Assembly: GCF_000023445.1 (NCBI RefSeq)
Contig: NC_012881.1
Location: forward strand, 563,501-627,500
Length of the DNA stretch: 64,000 nt
From: Maridesulfovibrio salexigens DSM 2638
Lineage (GTDB): Bacteria > Desulfobacterota > Desulfovibrionia > Desulfovibrionales > Desulfovibrionaceae
Reading direction: 5' to 3'
In this document: positions 16,649-25,399 of the stretch, in pieces
Layout of the letters: each line of letters begins with the position of its first letter
Position numbering within the stretch: position 1 is the first letter of the stretch
The notes under the pieces: generated by a model
What the model saw: the letters and a program-made list of their open reading frames with translations, nothing else
Told to the model about the DNA's origin: nothing
The model's database searches: none
Program-made: the position numbers and the translations under genes

Positions 16649-19031
16649 GCTTGTCCTCGCTCAAGCGCAACAGTTGCGGAAGTATAAAAATCGCGCAGCA
16701 GAGGGCCGCCGTGATCCCGATGGAAACTGTTGCTCCTAATGAATTGAGCGAGGGATGCTTGGCAAAAACAAGAACTCCGAAGCCCGCCAAGGTGGTCAGA
16801 CCCGAAATTTTTACAGCTTTGATGGTCCACGCAGAAGGTGTTTTAATTTCCTGAAAAACCATAAATATTCCGTAATCGGCTCCAAGGCCGATGACAAGCG
16901 GCAGGGCCACGATGTGGAAAATGTTAAGCGGTATCTGCAAAACGCCCAGCAGGCCAAAGGTTACAGTTACCCCGAAAATTGCCGGGAAAAGTGCCAGAAT
17001 CGCCCGGCGAAGATTTCGGAATAATCCTAAAATTAGCAGTGCCACCATAATTCCCGAGCAGCTGATGAATTTGATAATGTCCAGCTTCATTTCCTGTTCA
17101 AGGTTTGCTTTGAAGCGGGATTGGGAAACGAGGCGGACGCCCAGTTCCATTTCTTTCTGCGCTGAATAGTATCCATCCACCTGCTTGTTATCCGGGAGCA
17201 GGGTCATGACCAGTTTTTCCTGTCCGTCATTGCTCGGCGGTACAAGTAAATCATAGATGAAGCTCAGTGGTCCGGTTCTGTATATCTCTGCGCTAAGGGC
17301 AGGTGCTGGAGCTGCGAGTAGGTCCATAGCCGGGGTAAATGCGCCGGATGCAAACCCTAACTTCTTGCCGCTTTCCAGAACGGTTTGCTCGGTATCTTCT
17401 TTTCTGCCATCCCAAAATGATGCCCAGCGATTTCTATTCTCGGCAATAGTTGCAAGTGAAGGCAAGGTCTCGGCAATGCTGACCGCTTTAATGTTGACCA
17501 GATTTTTATTGATATCGGCCCATGCTTTTTCATTGGTTTGCAAGGCTGTTTCCATATCTTTTCCTGTAGCAAAAAGCATGGATTGGGCGTGCATCTGGCT
17601 CCAATTGTTCTGAAAATGTTTTTCCGCATGGGAAAGTTCTTTTGAAATGTAGCCCAGATTTTTCAGTTCCGTGTCGAAATTGTTGCTCAATGCGCCTGCA
17701 ATTGAAATCGCAAAGATAATTCCTGTGCTCCAAAGTATGAGTTTTTTGTTCCCGTTAATCTGGAAAATGGACTTACTCTTTCCTGCTTCAGGAAATGAAT
17801 TGCAGAACCGGGGTACAAAGAGCAGGGCGTAAGCGCAGGCCGCAATTATTCCGGCAACAGAGAATATGGAAAGTTGTTTGATGCCCGGAATGCCTGATAC
17901 ATAGAGGGCGGCAAAGGACGCGCATGAAGTCGCGGCACCGAAAAGCACAGGCTTGCTTATTTTGCGCATGGCTGCGGCTTTGTCCTCAGGGTTTTCAGCC
18001 AAGGAAAAATAGGTGTGTACAGCAAAGTCGATGGAAATGCCCATTAGAACAGCACCGAATCCGATGACTATTGCGGACATGTCATTATAAAAAAATGCGC
18101 AAAAGCCCAGTCCGGCCATGATTGCAACGCCCGGAGCAAGGAAGACGCTAAGAGCTCCTTTACTGCGGAATCCAAAGAAAAACAGCAGGATTAATGCGCC
18201 AATGGAGATAATTGAAACCGTCAGGATATCTTTTTTTATGACCGAAGCATTGGCGGTTGTGTAGCAATGCCCGCTCAGCATTTCGATATAAATGTCAGAT
18301 TGTTTGAGATTGTTTTCCGTCAATGCTGCTTTTTTTATTTCCTTGAAACGTTCCAACAGCAGAATCCCGTTTTTAGAATCAGTCATGGAAACATTGGTTT
18401 TGGCAATGAGCAGCAGTCCATTTTTTCCGGCTACAAAATATCTATTACCAATCCTCTTGGTGCGAGGAAGGTTCTGCATGGATGCAATTTTTGGGAGATA
18501 GATAGTGCGTAAATTAAGCGGGTCAGCGGCTATAATTCCGCGCATACCAATACCTGCCGGAGACATAAGCCGTCTTTTTGCGTCACTTAAGCTCCTGTCT
18601 ATTGCCGCTTCGCCGGTAAGTTTTTGCAGCTTCTTCAGATCATTTTGTGTGGTCAGATTTGGTGCCTGTTTGAGCAGATAGTCCATTATCTGCTGCGGAG
18701 TTGTTTCCAGTGAATTGGAATCCTCAAGCAACGGGGTATTCATCTTGGCTGCCATGCTTTGGGCAACAGCACCGATTTTATCTTCGTCTAAAGAATTGCT
18801 GGAGATGGAAATAAGTATTTTTCCGGCCAATGGAGCTTTTTGGAGCAACGCGAAATCGCGCTTGATATTGCCGTTTTCTCCGCTGGGAAGCATGGCTGAA
18901 ATGTCTTCAGAAAAAGAAACTGAAAGCAGCGGGATGACGAAGAGCAGGATGAAAAGAATAAGAAACAGCGCGCTTTTTGTTTGATGTCTTCTGTTTTCTG
19001 CTGCGGGAGTATTCAACTTGTTGAAAAACAT
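16641..19031 (-). CDS. MMPL/RND-family lipid exporter
   Basis: 796 residues with the two-repeat layout of RND-superfamily pumps. There is an N-terminal membrane segment, a large periplasmic loop, a block of helices near residues 245-405, a second loop, and a final helix block from about 640 to the end. GFGAVLMGISIDFAVH in the first block and GLGADYGIFMVF in the second are the conserved helix-4-type motifs with acidic residues. MMPL proteins move lipids and lipid conjugates across the inner membrane. It is 2 bp after the LolA-like gene, so exporter, carrier and lipoprotein form one module. Confidence 0.9.
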   Translation of the reverse strand: MFFNKLNTPAAENRRHQTKSALFLILFILLFVIPLLSVSFSEDISAMLPSGENGNIKRDFALLQKAPLAGKILISISSNSLDEDKIGAVAQSMAAKMNTPLLEDSNSLETTPQQIMDYLLKQAPNLTTQNDLKKLQKLTGEAAIDRSLSDAKRRLMSPAGIGMRGIIAADPLNLRTIYLPKIASMQNLPRTKRIGNRYFVAGKNGLLLIAKTNVSMTDSKNGILLLERFKEIKKAALTENNLKQSDIYIEMLSGHCYTTANASVIKKDILTVSIISIGALILLFFFGFRSKGALSVFLAPGVAIMAGLGFCAFFYNDMSAIVIGFGAVLMGISIDFAVHTYFSLAENPEDKAAAMRKISKPVLFGAATSCASFAALYVSGIPGIKQLSIFSVAGIIAACAYALLFVPRFCNSFPEAGKSKSIFQINGNKKLILWSTGIIFAISIAGALSNNFDTELKNLGYISKELSHAEKHFQNNWSQMHAQSMLFATGKDMETALQTNEKAWADINKNLVNIKAVSIAETLPSLATIAENRNRWASFWDGRKEDTEQTVLESGKKLGFASGAFTPAMDLLAAPAPALSAEIYRTGPLSFIYDLLVPPSNDGQEKLVMTLLPDNKQVDGYYSAQKEMELGVRLVSQSRFKANLEQEMKLDIIKFISCSGIMVALLILGLFRNLRRAILALFPAIFGVTVTFGLLGVLQIPLNIFHIVALPLVIGLGADYGIFMVFQEIKTPSAWTIKAVKISGLTTLAGFGVLVFAKHPSLNSLGATVSIGITAALCCAIFILPQLLRLSEDKHA

Positions 19032-19033
19032 TT

Positions 19034-19666
19034 TTACTCTTTCAGGAAAATATCCTGATCCAGTTTTTGATTTAACAGCACGTTGCTAAAAATTATTTTT
19101 GTGTAATCACCACTCGGTTCATGCAGTTCGATAGACTCAAGGTGAGTCTCATCGGGAGCAAAAAAGATGCGGATCAGATTTAAAAAATGTTTCGTTTTGC
19201 TCGATTTCGGAGTCAATTCCATCACTGCCGGGGAATAGTTGGTAACTTTGATTGAATAAAGGGATTGCAACCATGGGATATCCATGGTTGTCCAAGCCAG
19301 AATCTGTTCCGAAATTATAGCCATTTCCGGTGAGGTTTCGGTGTTGAATTGAGTTGATTCTTTGCTTGCCCCGTCCCATTTCAAGCCTTTCTGACCTTTC
19401 AGCAGGAAGCCGGATACAAATGGAGCAGTGTATTCCCAGCGTAAATTATTCGGGCGGGCAAAACAGAATTTACCCTTGGCTTCCATTACTTCTGCGAAAA
19501 GAGTGATATGGCTTTGCTGGGTAAAATCGCTGCTGATGGATTTTATGGATTGCGAACGGGTTTGCAGTTCCTTTAGGAAATCAGACTGCCTGTCTGCAAT
19601 TGCGTTGCTTGCTGAAATGACCAGAAGCAGAAAAGTGAGCAGAATTGTTTTTTTTACAATTGCCAT
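19034..19666 (-). CDS. LolA-like periplasmic carrier
   Basis: Signal peptide (KKTILLTFLLLVISASNAIA) followed by an outer-membrane-lipoprotein-carrier-like domain. FTQQSHITLF and the LRWEYTAPF block are typical of LolA-like proteins in lipid export clusters. It probably shuttles the finished lipid from the MMPL pump across the periplasm. It overlaps the dehydratase gene by 13 bp. A GAGAG stretch about 10 bases upstream may serve as ribosome site. Confidence 0.85.
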   Translation of the reverse strand: MAIVKKTILLTFLLLVISASNAIADRQSDFLKELQTRSQSIKSISSDFTQQSHITLFAEVMEAKGKFCFARPNNLRWEYTAPFVSGFLLKGQKGLKWDGASKESTQFNTETSPEMAIISEQILAWTTMDIPWLQSLYSIKVTNYSPAVMELTPKSSKTKHFLNLIRIFFAPDETHLESIELHEPSGDYTKIIFSNVLLNQKLDQDIFLKE

Positions 19667-20148
19667 GAGGATGCACTCTCACCGGTTTTTGCCTGTGTAA
19701 ACAGTTCTGCAATAGATTCGTCCTGCGGCACAAAGAGCTTAATTTTGCCCTCGGCTAAAGTTCTACCTTCACAGCTGATAGTCCCTTCTACTACTGCGAA
19801 TCCGTCAAAGTCACCTACAGTCTGAACGCTGATCAGCAATTCGTTACTGGTAAATTTTTCGGCCTTTTGGGGATGAATCTGGAATTTCTGCACTCCGACA
19901 AGATAACCTTCCGGCACTGGCTGACCGAGTGATTTAAGACGGTAACCACACACTGCGGCGTATGTCTGGGCCACCAGTTCTATATAAAAAGGTGCCAAAA
20001 CATTGCCTTCTTTTCCTTTGGCTATGCTCTTTGTGGAAAGGTCTGCCAGCGCTGTTCCTGCCCCTTCTTCGACAGTAAGCACACTGTCCAAGAGCAGCAT
20101 CTGCCCGCGATGGGGCAGCAGTTTTTCAGCCTGCATGGGAAGATTCAT
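19654..20148 (-). CDS. ApeP-like hot-dog dehydratase
   Basis: 164 residues. The opening block LLPHRGQMLLLDSV and FYIELVAQTYAA match the ApeP-like 3-hydroxyacyl-ACP dehydratase group. Together with the ApeI-like enzyme it gives two dehydratases, as in aryl polyene pathways, where the pair makes the conjugated double bonds. It lies 14 bp after the SPASM radical SAM gene and overlaps the LolA-like gene. Confidence 0.85.
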   Translation of the reverse strand: MNLPMQAEKLLPHRGQMLLLDSVLTVEEGAGTALADLSTKSIAKGKEGNVLAPFYIELVAQTYAAVCGYRLKSLGQPVPEGYLVGVQKFQIHPQKAEKFTSNELLISVQTVGDFDGFAVVEGTISCEGRTLAEGKIKLFVPQDESIAELFTQAKTGESASSWQL

Positions 20149-20162
20149 TAAAAACTCCGAGA

Positions 20163-21194
20163 TTAATTGCGCCAGCAGAGCGGGTCGGATGAGAGATAGT
20201 CACCGTTCAGGTGATGGGCCATGCCACGGCAGCCGTAACATTCTGCGCTTAAATCGCATGTCTTGCATGGTCCGGTAATGGTCTGGCGGATGTTGCGCAG
20301 ATTATTGAATACGTCGCTCTGCGAAATAATATTTTCAAGTGTGTCAAACCGCAGGTTGCCTGCGGAAATATCCACGCCCGGGCAGGGAATAACTTCCCCG
20401 GTGGTGGTTATGGTGCAGGAATAAAAATGCCGTTTGCAGGAAAATGCAGCAACAGGTGGTTTCGGCTCCCATTCTATTCCGAATTCTTCACGGTCAATGT
20501 GTGAAAGCTCATCGAATAATTCCCCGATCTGCTCAGGATTGAGAGCCAGCTCCATGTGATCCTTGGCCCTTCCCTGATCGGTAATGGTTTCAAAGTAGGG
20601 AATTATTTTACGGGTGCGCAGCCAGCGCCACATTTCCGGGATTTCTGCATAGTTCTGTCGGCAGATGATGGTCTGGGCACCGATGGGGATATCACCTTTG
20701 CTGTATCCGGCTTCAAGGAGATTGTTGAGGCCTTGGCGAATGGCTTTGTGGGCGTCTTTTTTACCGGCCAGCATATCCTGAATCTGCGGGTCAAGGCTGT
20801 TGAATTTAATCACCGGCTGTACTCCCATGGAATACAGTTCAGATGCTATTTCAGGGGTGATTCTGGTTCCGTTGCTGAACAATTCAATTTCCAGACCGAG
20901 TTCATGAATATAACGGATCACATCCATAATGCGGGGGTAGAGCATAGGCTCTCCCCCGCCAAGGATAATTATCTTACGCGCGCCGAGGTCCCGGCACTGA
21001 TCCACCGCATCGGTAATCTCTTCGAAATCCAGCTCATTATTGAGCTTTTCTCCGGATGAGGCATAGCAGTAGATACAGCGCAGGTCACAAACCCTGCTCA
21101 GTTCAAGCTCTGCTGTGAGCAATTGCTTGTTTTGGAGGGTATGTTCAATTTCAGCCGTGGTAAATGGGCTTCCCCAGCAGCGGTTTGAATTCAT
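20163..21194 (-). CDS. Radical SAM protein with SPASM domain
   Basis: The radical SAM motif CX3CX2C is at C36, C40 and C43 (VCDLRCIYC), followed by the glycine-rich ILGGGEP. The C-terminal SPASM region supplies extra cluster cysteines (FSCKRHFYSC, IPCPG, GPCKTCDLSAECYGC, PLCW). SPASM enzymes usually oxidise or cross-link peptides or modify small molecules. Here the context is lipid biosynthesis, so a chain modification is possible. It is the second radical SAM enzyme in the operon and is not part of the standard aryl polyene set. The ribosome site is weak; the spacing to the upstream lipoprotein gene is 16 bp. Confidence 0.85.
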   Translation of the reverse strand: MNSNRCWGSPFTTAEIEHTLQNKQLLTAELELSRVCDLRCIYCYASSGEKLNNELDFEEITDAVDQCRDLGARKIIILGGGEPMLYPRIMDVIRYIHELGLEIELFSNGTRITPEIASELYSMGVQPVIKFNSLDPQIQDMLAGKKDAHKAIRQGLNNLLEAGYSKGDIPIGAQTIICRQNYAEIPEMWRWLRTRKIIPYFETITDQGRAKDHMELALNPEQIGELFDELSHIDREEFGIEWEPKPPVAAFSCKRHFYSCTITTTGEVIPCPGVDISAGNLRFDTLENIISQSDVFNNLRNIRQTITGPCKTCDLSAECYGCRGMAHHLNGDYLSSDPLCWRN

Positions 21195-21210
21195 GTTTCC
21201 GATATTCCGT

Positions 21211-21609
21211 TTAGTTCAGACGACTAAGTTCGAGGTTAATGGAGTTGGCAAGGTTTTTAATCCAGGCATTGTAGTTGCTGTGGATCATGTTGCCTTTATG
21301 TTTCAGGTTAGTACTGTCTTTGTAATTAATACTGTAGTTCTCAGGGGTGTAGGTGATATCTACGACGGCCTGATGGGAACGGAGGTTCAGGGTTGCAACC
21401 AGATGTCCGGGAGCAACATCACTCATCTGCCAGCCACGGTCGTAGCCACCTCTGATAATGGCTTTTTTTACTTCGTCCATTGAGTGGTGCTTCTCGCTGG
21501 TGTACGCGATCGGAGCCAGTTCAATGTTCTGGATAGGAGCGGTTCTGCATCCGCCGAGAAAAAGTGCGCAGGCAACAAGTACAAAAGCAACGATACGGAG
21601 ATTCTTCAT
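21211..21609 (-). CDS. Small lipoprotein of unknown function
   Basis: 132 residues with a lipoprotein signal (LFLGGC, cysteine at residue 21). The mature part has a conserved-looking core (IIRGGYDRGW and VDITYTPENYSINY) ending in a helical segment. It is inside the lipid operon between the acyltransferase and SPASM genes, so a role in product handling at the envelope is plausible but unproven. Confidence 0.75.
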   Translation of the reverse strand: MKNLRIVAFVLVACALFLGGCRTAPIQNIELAPIAYTSEKHHSMDEVKKAIIRGGYDRGWQMSDVAPGHLVATLNLRSHQAVVDITYTPENYSINYKDSTNLKHKGNMIHSNYNAWIKNLANSINLELSRLN

Positions 21610-21653
21610 CTGTAGTTTCCTCGTTTTGAAAGTTAAATTTGTGAAAAATGCTG

Positions 21654-22406
21654 TTACGCTTCCTGATTCATTCCCTTAATGTAATCAACCATAGTTGTTT
21701 TAACCACTCGGCGCAATTCAATATGCGGATTCTGCATGTTCTTGAATTGTTCCGGGTAGATGGGGGGAAGTATTCTAGTACGAACTTTTGCAGGACATAT
21801 TAACATGTGTCCACGGGGGAGCATATTATAAGTCCCGGTAATGCACAGAGGTACAATGGGCAGCCCTGTCTGCATTGCAATATGAAAAGGACCGGAATGG
21901 AAGCGGTTCAGGTTGCCGTCTTTGCTGCGGGTTCCTTCAGGGAAAAACATGAGAGAACTTTTTTGCTCCACTGCTTTTTCCGCCTGTTCAATGATTGTAT
22001 CCAGATCATCTTTTTCCACATTAATGTAGCCCGCAAGTTTCATATAAAATCCGTAAAATGGTATTTTAAAGGGCCAGTTGCGCACTGCCATGCAAATGTT
22101 GCGTTGTGGCTGCAAGGAGACCAGATAGGGGTCAAAGAAAGATTCGTGGTTGGCAATGATGATGCATGGCTCGGGGAGTTTTCGTTGTTCCGGCCACTTG
22201 ATATCAATGAACAAGGATATCAGTTTTGAACTGGTCCAGCCGTAGTACCAGATCATTTTGCGCAGGGTTTCCGGTTTTTCCCATTTCAGGATGCGGGTAA
22301 AGAACAGGTAGCAGAGCGGCGAGAGAATGACCCCGGTCAGGGTCCAGAGGATGATGCTAAGGTATATACCGGTGTTAATCCAGATGAGTTTAAGAAGTCT
22401 GGGCAT
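21654..22406 (-). CDS. PlsC-type 1-acylglycerol-3-phosphate acyltransferase family protein
   Basis: Contains the HX4D box (NHESFFDPY) and FPEGTRS, the two hallmark acyltransferase motifs, plus an N-terminal hydrophobic segment. 250 residues is normal. It would esterify an acyl chain to a glycerol-phosphate-like acceptor at the inner membrane. It is the first gene after an intrinsic terminator located at the end of the carrier protein gene, so its expression may depend on read-through. Confidence 0.9.
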   Translation of the reverse strand: MPRLLKLIWINTGIYLSIILWTLTGVILSPLCYLFFTRILKWEKPETLRKMIWYYGWTSSKLISLFIDIKWPEQRKLPEPCIIIANHESFFDPYLVSLQPQRNICMAVRNWPFKIPFYGFYMKLAGYINVEKDDLDTIIEQAEKAVEQKSSLMFFPEGTRSKDGNLNRFHSGPFHIAMQTGLPIVPLCITGTYNMLPRGHMLICPAKVRTRILPPIYPEQFKNMQNPHIELRRVVKTTMVDYIKGMNQEA

Positions 22407-22425
22407 CGGACAATAAGGGAAGTGG

Positions 22426-22450
22426 AAAAAGCCGCTTGTATTAAGCGGCT
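22426..22450 (-). terminator. Intrinsic terminator/attenuator at the first carrier protein stop codon
   Basis: On the minus strand AGCCGCTT, a 5-base loop, AAGCGGCT, then TTTT. The stop codon of the carrier protein gene lies within the structure. The operon continues 20 bases beyond, so this may lower expression of the genes that follow. Confidence 0.65.
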
Positions 22451-22695
22451 TCGTCTTTTTTGCTCAGGATGAACTTATGCAGGTCACCGAGAGTACGGAT
22501 AGCCTTGAAGGCTTCGTCTTTCTTGATTTTGATCCCGAATTCCTGCTCCAGAACGATGACCATATCCACAGCATCAAGGCTGTCGAGATCAAGGTCATCC
22601 TTGAAGACTGCTTCGGGGACCATTTCATCAAGCTCCAGCTCGAATTCTTCGGCAAGCGCAGAGTTGATTCTTTTTATGAGTTCTTCATCTGTCAT
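22441..22695 (-). CDS. Acyl carrier protein (first of the operon)
   Basis: 84 residues. The phosphopantetheine attachment site is LDLDSLDAVD. The start ATG overlaps the stop of the ketosynthase gene (TAATG), with GAGGAG as ribosome site inside that gene. It pairs naturally with the ketosynthase directly upstream. An intrinsic terminator at its stop codon suggests this protein and the genes before it are made in larger amount than the later genes. Confidence 0.92.
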   Translation of the reverse strand: MTDEELIKRINSALAEEFELELDEMVPEAVFKDDLDLDSLDAVDMVIVLEQEFGIKIKKDEAFKAIRTLGDLHKFILSKKDEAA

Positions 22696-23921
22696 TATGA
22701 TCTCCTCAAAACCAGCGATGTATTTATACCGCCAAGGGCGAAATTATTTTTCAGCGCATATGTAATTGGTCTTTTCTGCAAATGCAAGGCGTTGTTTATT
22801 GCAGAACATTCCTCGGATGGATTCGTGAGATTTGCTGTGGGAATTATTGTACTTTCCTGCATCATGCGTACTGTTGCGATGGTTTCTATGGCTCCACTGG
22901 CAGCCATAGTATGCCCAAGATGTCCTTTTAAACTGCTGACCGGGGGAGTAGTGCCGAACAGGTTTGCCACAGCCTGTGCTTCGGAAGCGTCTCCCTGCAA
23001 GGTTCCGGTGGCATGGGCGTTCACATAGTCAATTTCAGATTCAGCAATTCCGGCATCTTTCAAAGCGTCTTTCATGCAGAGGTTGATGGCATCAGCACTG
23101 GGGGAAGCCATGTTGCTGCTGTCGCAAAGGGAGGAAAAACCTGTGATTTCAGCAAGAATTTCAGCCCCGCGTTCTCTGGCATGTTCATAGCTTTCCAGCA
23201 GGAGTATGCCCGCTCCTTCGGAACAGACAATGCCGTCCCGGTCGGCATCAAATGGCCGAGATGCACTGGCGGGATCGTCTGCACCGGAAGTGGAGGCCGC
23301 TTCGATAATATCGAAAGTGCCCACGGTCAGGGGATGTAATTCATCTGTTCCGCCGCAGAGCATCGCATCCTGTTTGCCGGAAGCAATGGCTTCTGCAGCC
23401 AGTCCGATGTTCTGACATCCGGTGGAACAGGCAGCCGAAGCTGCAATAACCCGTCCGCTGATTCCAAGAAACTGAGCAAGGTTGGCGGCGGCGCTATGGT
23501 TCATAATCTTGAAAAATTCAGTACTGCGGATTGCCTCAAGGGAATTTTCAGGAAGATAGAGCTTGAAAAATTGTTCAAGGGCCTGCGAACTACCTGTTGT
23601 GGAACCTACGGAAAGTCCGGTCCGGCCTCCGGTCAAAGTGTCTGTGTCCAGTCCCGCCTGTTCAATGGCTTCAAGAGCAGCCAGCGCAGCGAAAATAGAA
23701 AGATTGGACATTGTTCGGCGAGCTTTGCGGGGAATAGCCTTGGCGTTAACTTCCGGGACCCGTCCGGCAATGCGCGGACGCAATCCTTTTACGTGCTCAA
23801 GTTCTTCCATATGGCTGATGCCGGAGCGACCTTCAACAAGACCGTTCCAAAGAGCTTCCACTCCGCTGCCCAGTGGAGAAATTGCGCCCATTCCGGTGAT
23901 AACTACGCGCTGTAAATGCAT
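22695..23921 (-). CDS. Beta-ketoacyl-ACP synthase (complete)
   Basis: 408 residues, FabF type. The active-site residues are the cysteine in SAACSTGC, the histidine in NAHATGTLQGD, and lysine plus histidine in SLKGHLGHTMAASGA. GAGGA precedes the ATG. It overlaps the flavoprotein gene upstream by 19 bp and the carrier protein gene by one base. Presumably it elongates chains carried by that protein. Confidence 0.92.
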   Translation of the reverse strand: MHLQRVVITGMGAISPLGSGVEALWNGLVEGRSGISHMEELEHVKGLRPRIAGRVPEVNAKAIPRKARRTMSNLSIFAALAALEAIEQAGLDTDTLTGGRTGLSVGSTTGSSQALEQFFKLYLPENSLEAIRSTEFFKIMNHSAAANLAQFLGISGRVIAASAACSTGCQNIGLAAEAIASGKQDAMLCGGTDELHPLTVGTFDIIEAASTSGADDPASASRPFDADRDGIVCSEGAGILLLESYEHARERGAEILAEITGFSSLCDSSNMASPSADAINLCMKDALKDAGIAESEIDYVNAHATGTLQGDASEAQAVANLFGTTPPVSSLKGHLGHTMAASGAIETIATVRMMQESTIIPTANLTNPSEECSAINNALHLQKRPITYALKNNFALGGINTSLVLRRS

Positions 23922-25399
23922 TTCAGTTCCTCGTGAATCTTTTCATGTCCGTATATGAAACCGCAGGTCAGATAGGCGGAAACCACCGCACCCATGACTC
24001 CGGGGGCGATAATGGATTGTCCGGCCAGCAGCAGCCCTTTTATTTTGGTGGCCGGCAGGGGATTGTACTGAGAAATAGTATGAGCCGCTCCGTACATGCT
24101 GCCGTATGGTGACTGGCAGTAATCGCGTAAGCTCAGCGGGGTTGCCGCATCAATAAATTCAACCTGTCCGTTTAATTCCGGGCAGCGTGCATATACCTGC
24201 TGCGCAAATTTAGCCATAAGTTCGGCTTTGAAAGCAAGGTAGTCCTGCGGTCTGTTGCGTAGGCTTGAGTCCTGCCACTTGCTGAATTTATCAAAACTGT
24301 AGGGCATGATGGCGGTAACGCTCTGCTTGCCGTCCCGTCCGAGGGTTTGTCCGGCGGAAAGGAATATGGCGTTATCAGACATCCCGGTCCTGCCGGAAAG
24401 GACTTCGCTGTAATCTGATTCCGGCCAGAGGTAGATATTTCGGCCTTGCAGTGCTTCCACCGGAGTTTCGGCTATCCCGAAAAGAATCAGTGCGGATACG
24501 GTTTCCTGCAATTCACTGATCCTACGTTTAAATACCGGACGGAACACACCGTCTTCAACGCAGCTGAGCATGGCCGCGGGATGAGCGGACCAGATGCAGA
24601 TTTCGCCCTGTAATTCGTTCCCGTCATCCAGCAGCAATCCCGTGAAATTTTTGTCTGCGTCATGGTTGATGCGTACTGCTTTCTCTCCGCAGAAAATCTC
24701 TACCCCGTGCTCCTTGAGATGTTTCTGGTAAGCGTCTACGAGAGCTTTGCCGCCGCCATCAATGGTTTGTGATGACCGGAAATATGATCCGGCTACAAGG
24801 GCGTGAGTGGAGAGCATGGCCTGTTCCGGGGGGGTGCCGTATAGCAGTGAGTGGCAGCAGAGCAGGTCCTTGAGATCCTGATTGTCAGTGATGGAATCTA
24901 GGTACTCAAGCAGGGATTCTGTCTCGTCATGGGCAAGGGAATCCAGACTGAAATCCAGATCAAAATTCAGGAAAGCGGATGAGTCGAAAATTGTCCTGAT
25001 CCGTTTCAGATATGTATCAATGGCAGTTTTTTCAGAAGGGAAAGCCTGTTCTAAAGTCTGGCGGACCTGTTCATAGCCATAGGGCAGGCAGATCTGGCTC
25101 TTCTTTTTTTCAAAGCGGAAGCAGTCGCAGCCGCCCTCATTGAAAGGGATTTTGACCAGATCATCGTTGATACCCAGATGTTTGAAATAAGTATCGAGCG
25201 GATCGCCGTCACCCATCCCGCCGATGAGGTGGATGCCGGTTTCGAAATGAACTCCTTTCCTGCTGAAGCCGCGTACTGTCGGGCCGGGCAGGGGAAAGGA
25301 TTCCACCAGTGCGACCTTATATCCCTGTTTAGCCAGCAGCAGGGCTGAGGTCATGCCCGAAATACCTGCTCCGACAACTATGTGGTTGTAAGCAGTCAT
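23903..25399 (-). CDS. Phytoene desaturase/CrtISO-like FAD-dependent oxidoreductase
   Basis: 498 residues. The N-terminal dinucleotide-binding fold is GAGISGMTSALLLAKQGYKVALVE, and the C-terminal FAD segment is LLLAGQSIIAPGVMGAVVSAYLTCG. Such flavoproteins desaturate, saturate or isomerise polyene chains. Its place between two ketosynthase genes (TGATG overlap upstream, 19-bp overlap downstream) ties it to the pathway. It is not a usual aryl polyene component, whereas desaturase-like genes have been noted in proposed ladderane gene sets (from memory). The substrate is likely an unsaturated acyl chain (inference). Confidence 0.88.
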   Translation of the reverse strand: MTAYNHIVVGAGISGMTSALLLAKQGYKVALVESFPLPGPTVRGFSRKGVHFETGIHLIGGMGDGDPLDTYFKHLGINDDLVKIPFNEGGCDCFRFEKKKSQICLPYGYEQVRQTLEQAFPSEKTAIDTYLKRIRTIFDSSAFLNFDLDFSLDSLAHDETESLLEYLDSITDNQDLKDLLCCHSLLYGTPPEQAMLSTHALVAGSYFRSSQTIDGGGKALVDAYQKHLKEHGVEIFCGEKAVRINHDADKNFTGLLLDDGNELQGEICIWSAHPAAMLSCVEDGVFRPVFKRRISELQETVSALILFGIAETPVEALQGRNIYLWPESDYSEVLSGRTGMSDNAIFLSAGQTLGRDGKQSVTAIMPYSFDKFSKWQDSSLRNRPQDYLAFKAELMAKFAQQVYARCPELNGQVEFIDAATPLSLRDYCQSPYGSMYGAAHTISQYNPLPATKIKGLLLAGQSIIAPGVMGAVVSAYLTCGFIYGHEKIHEELKCIYSA

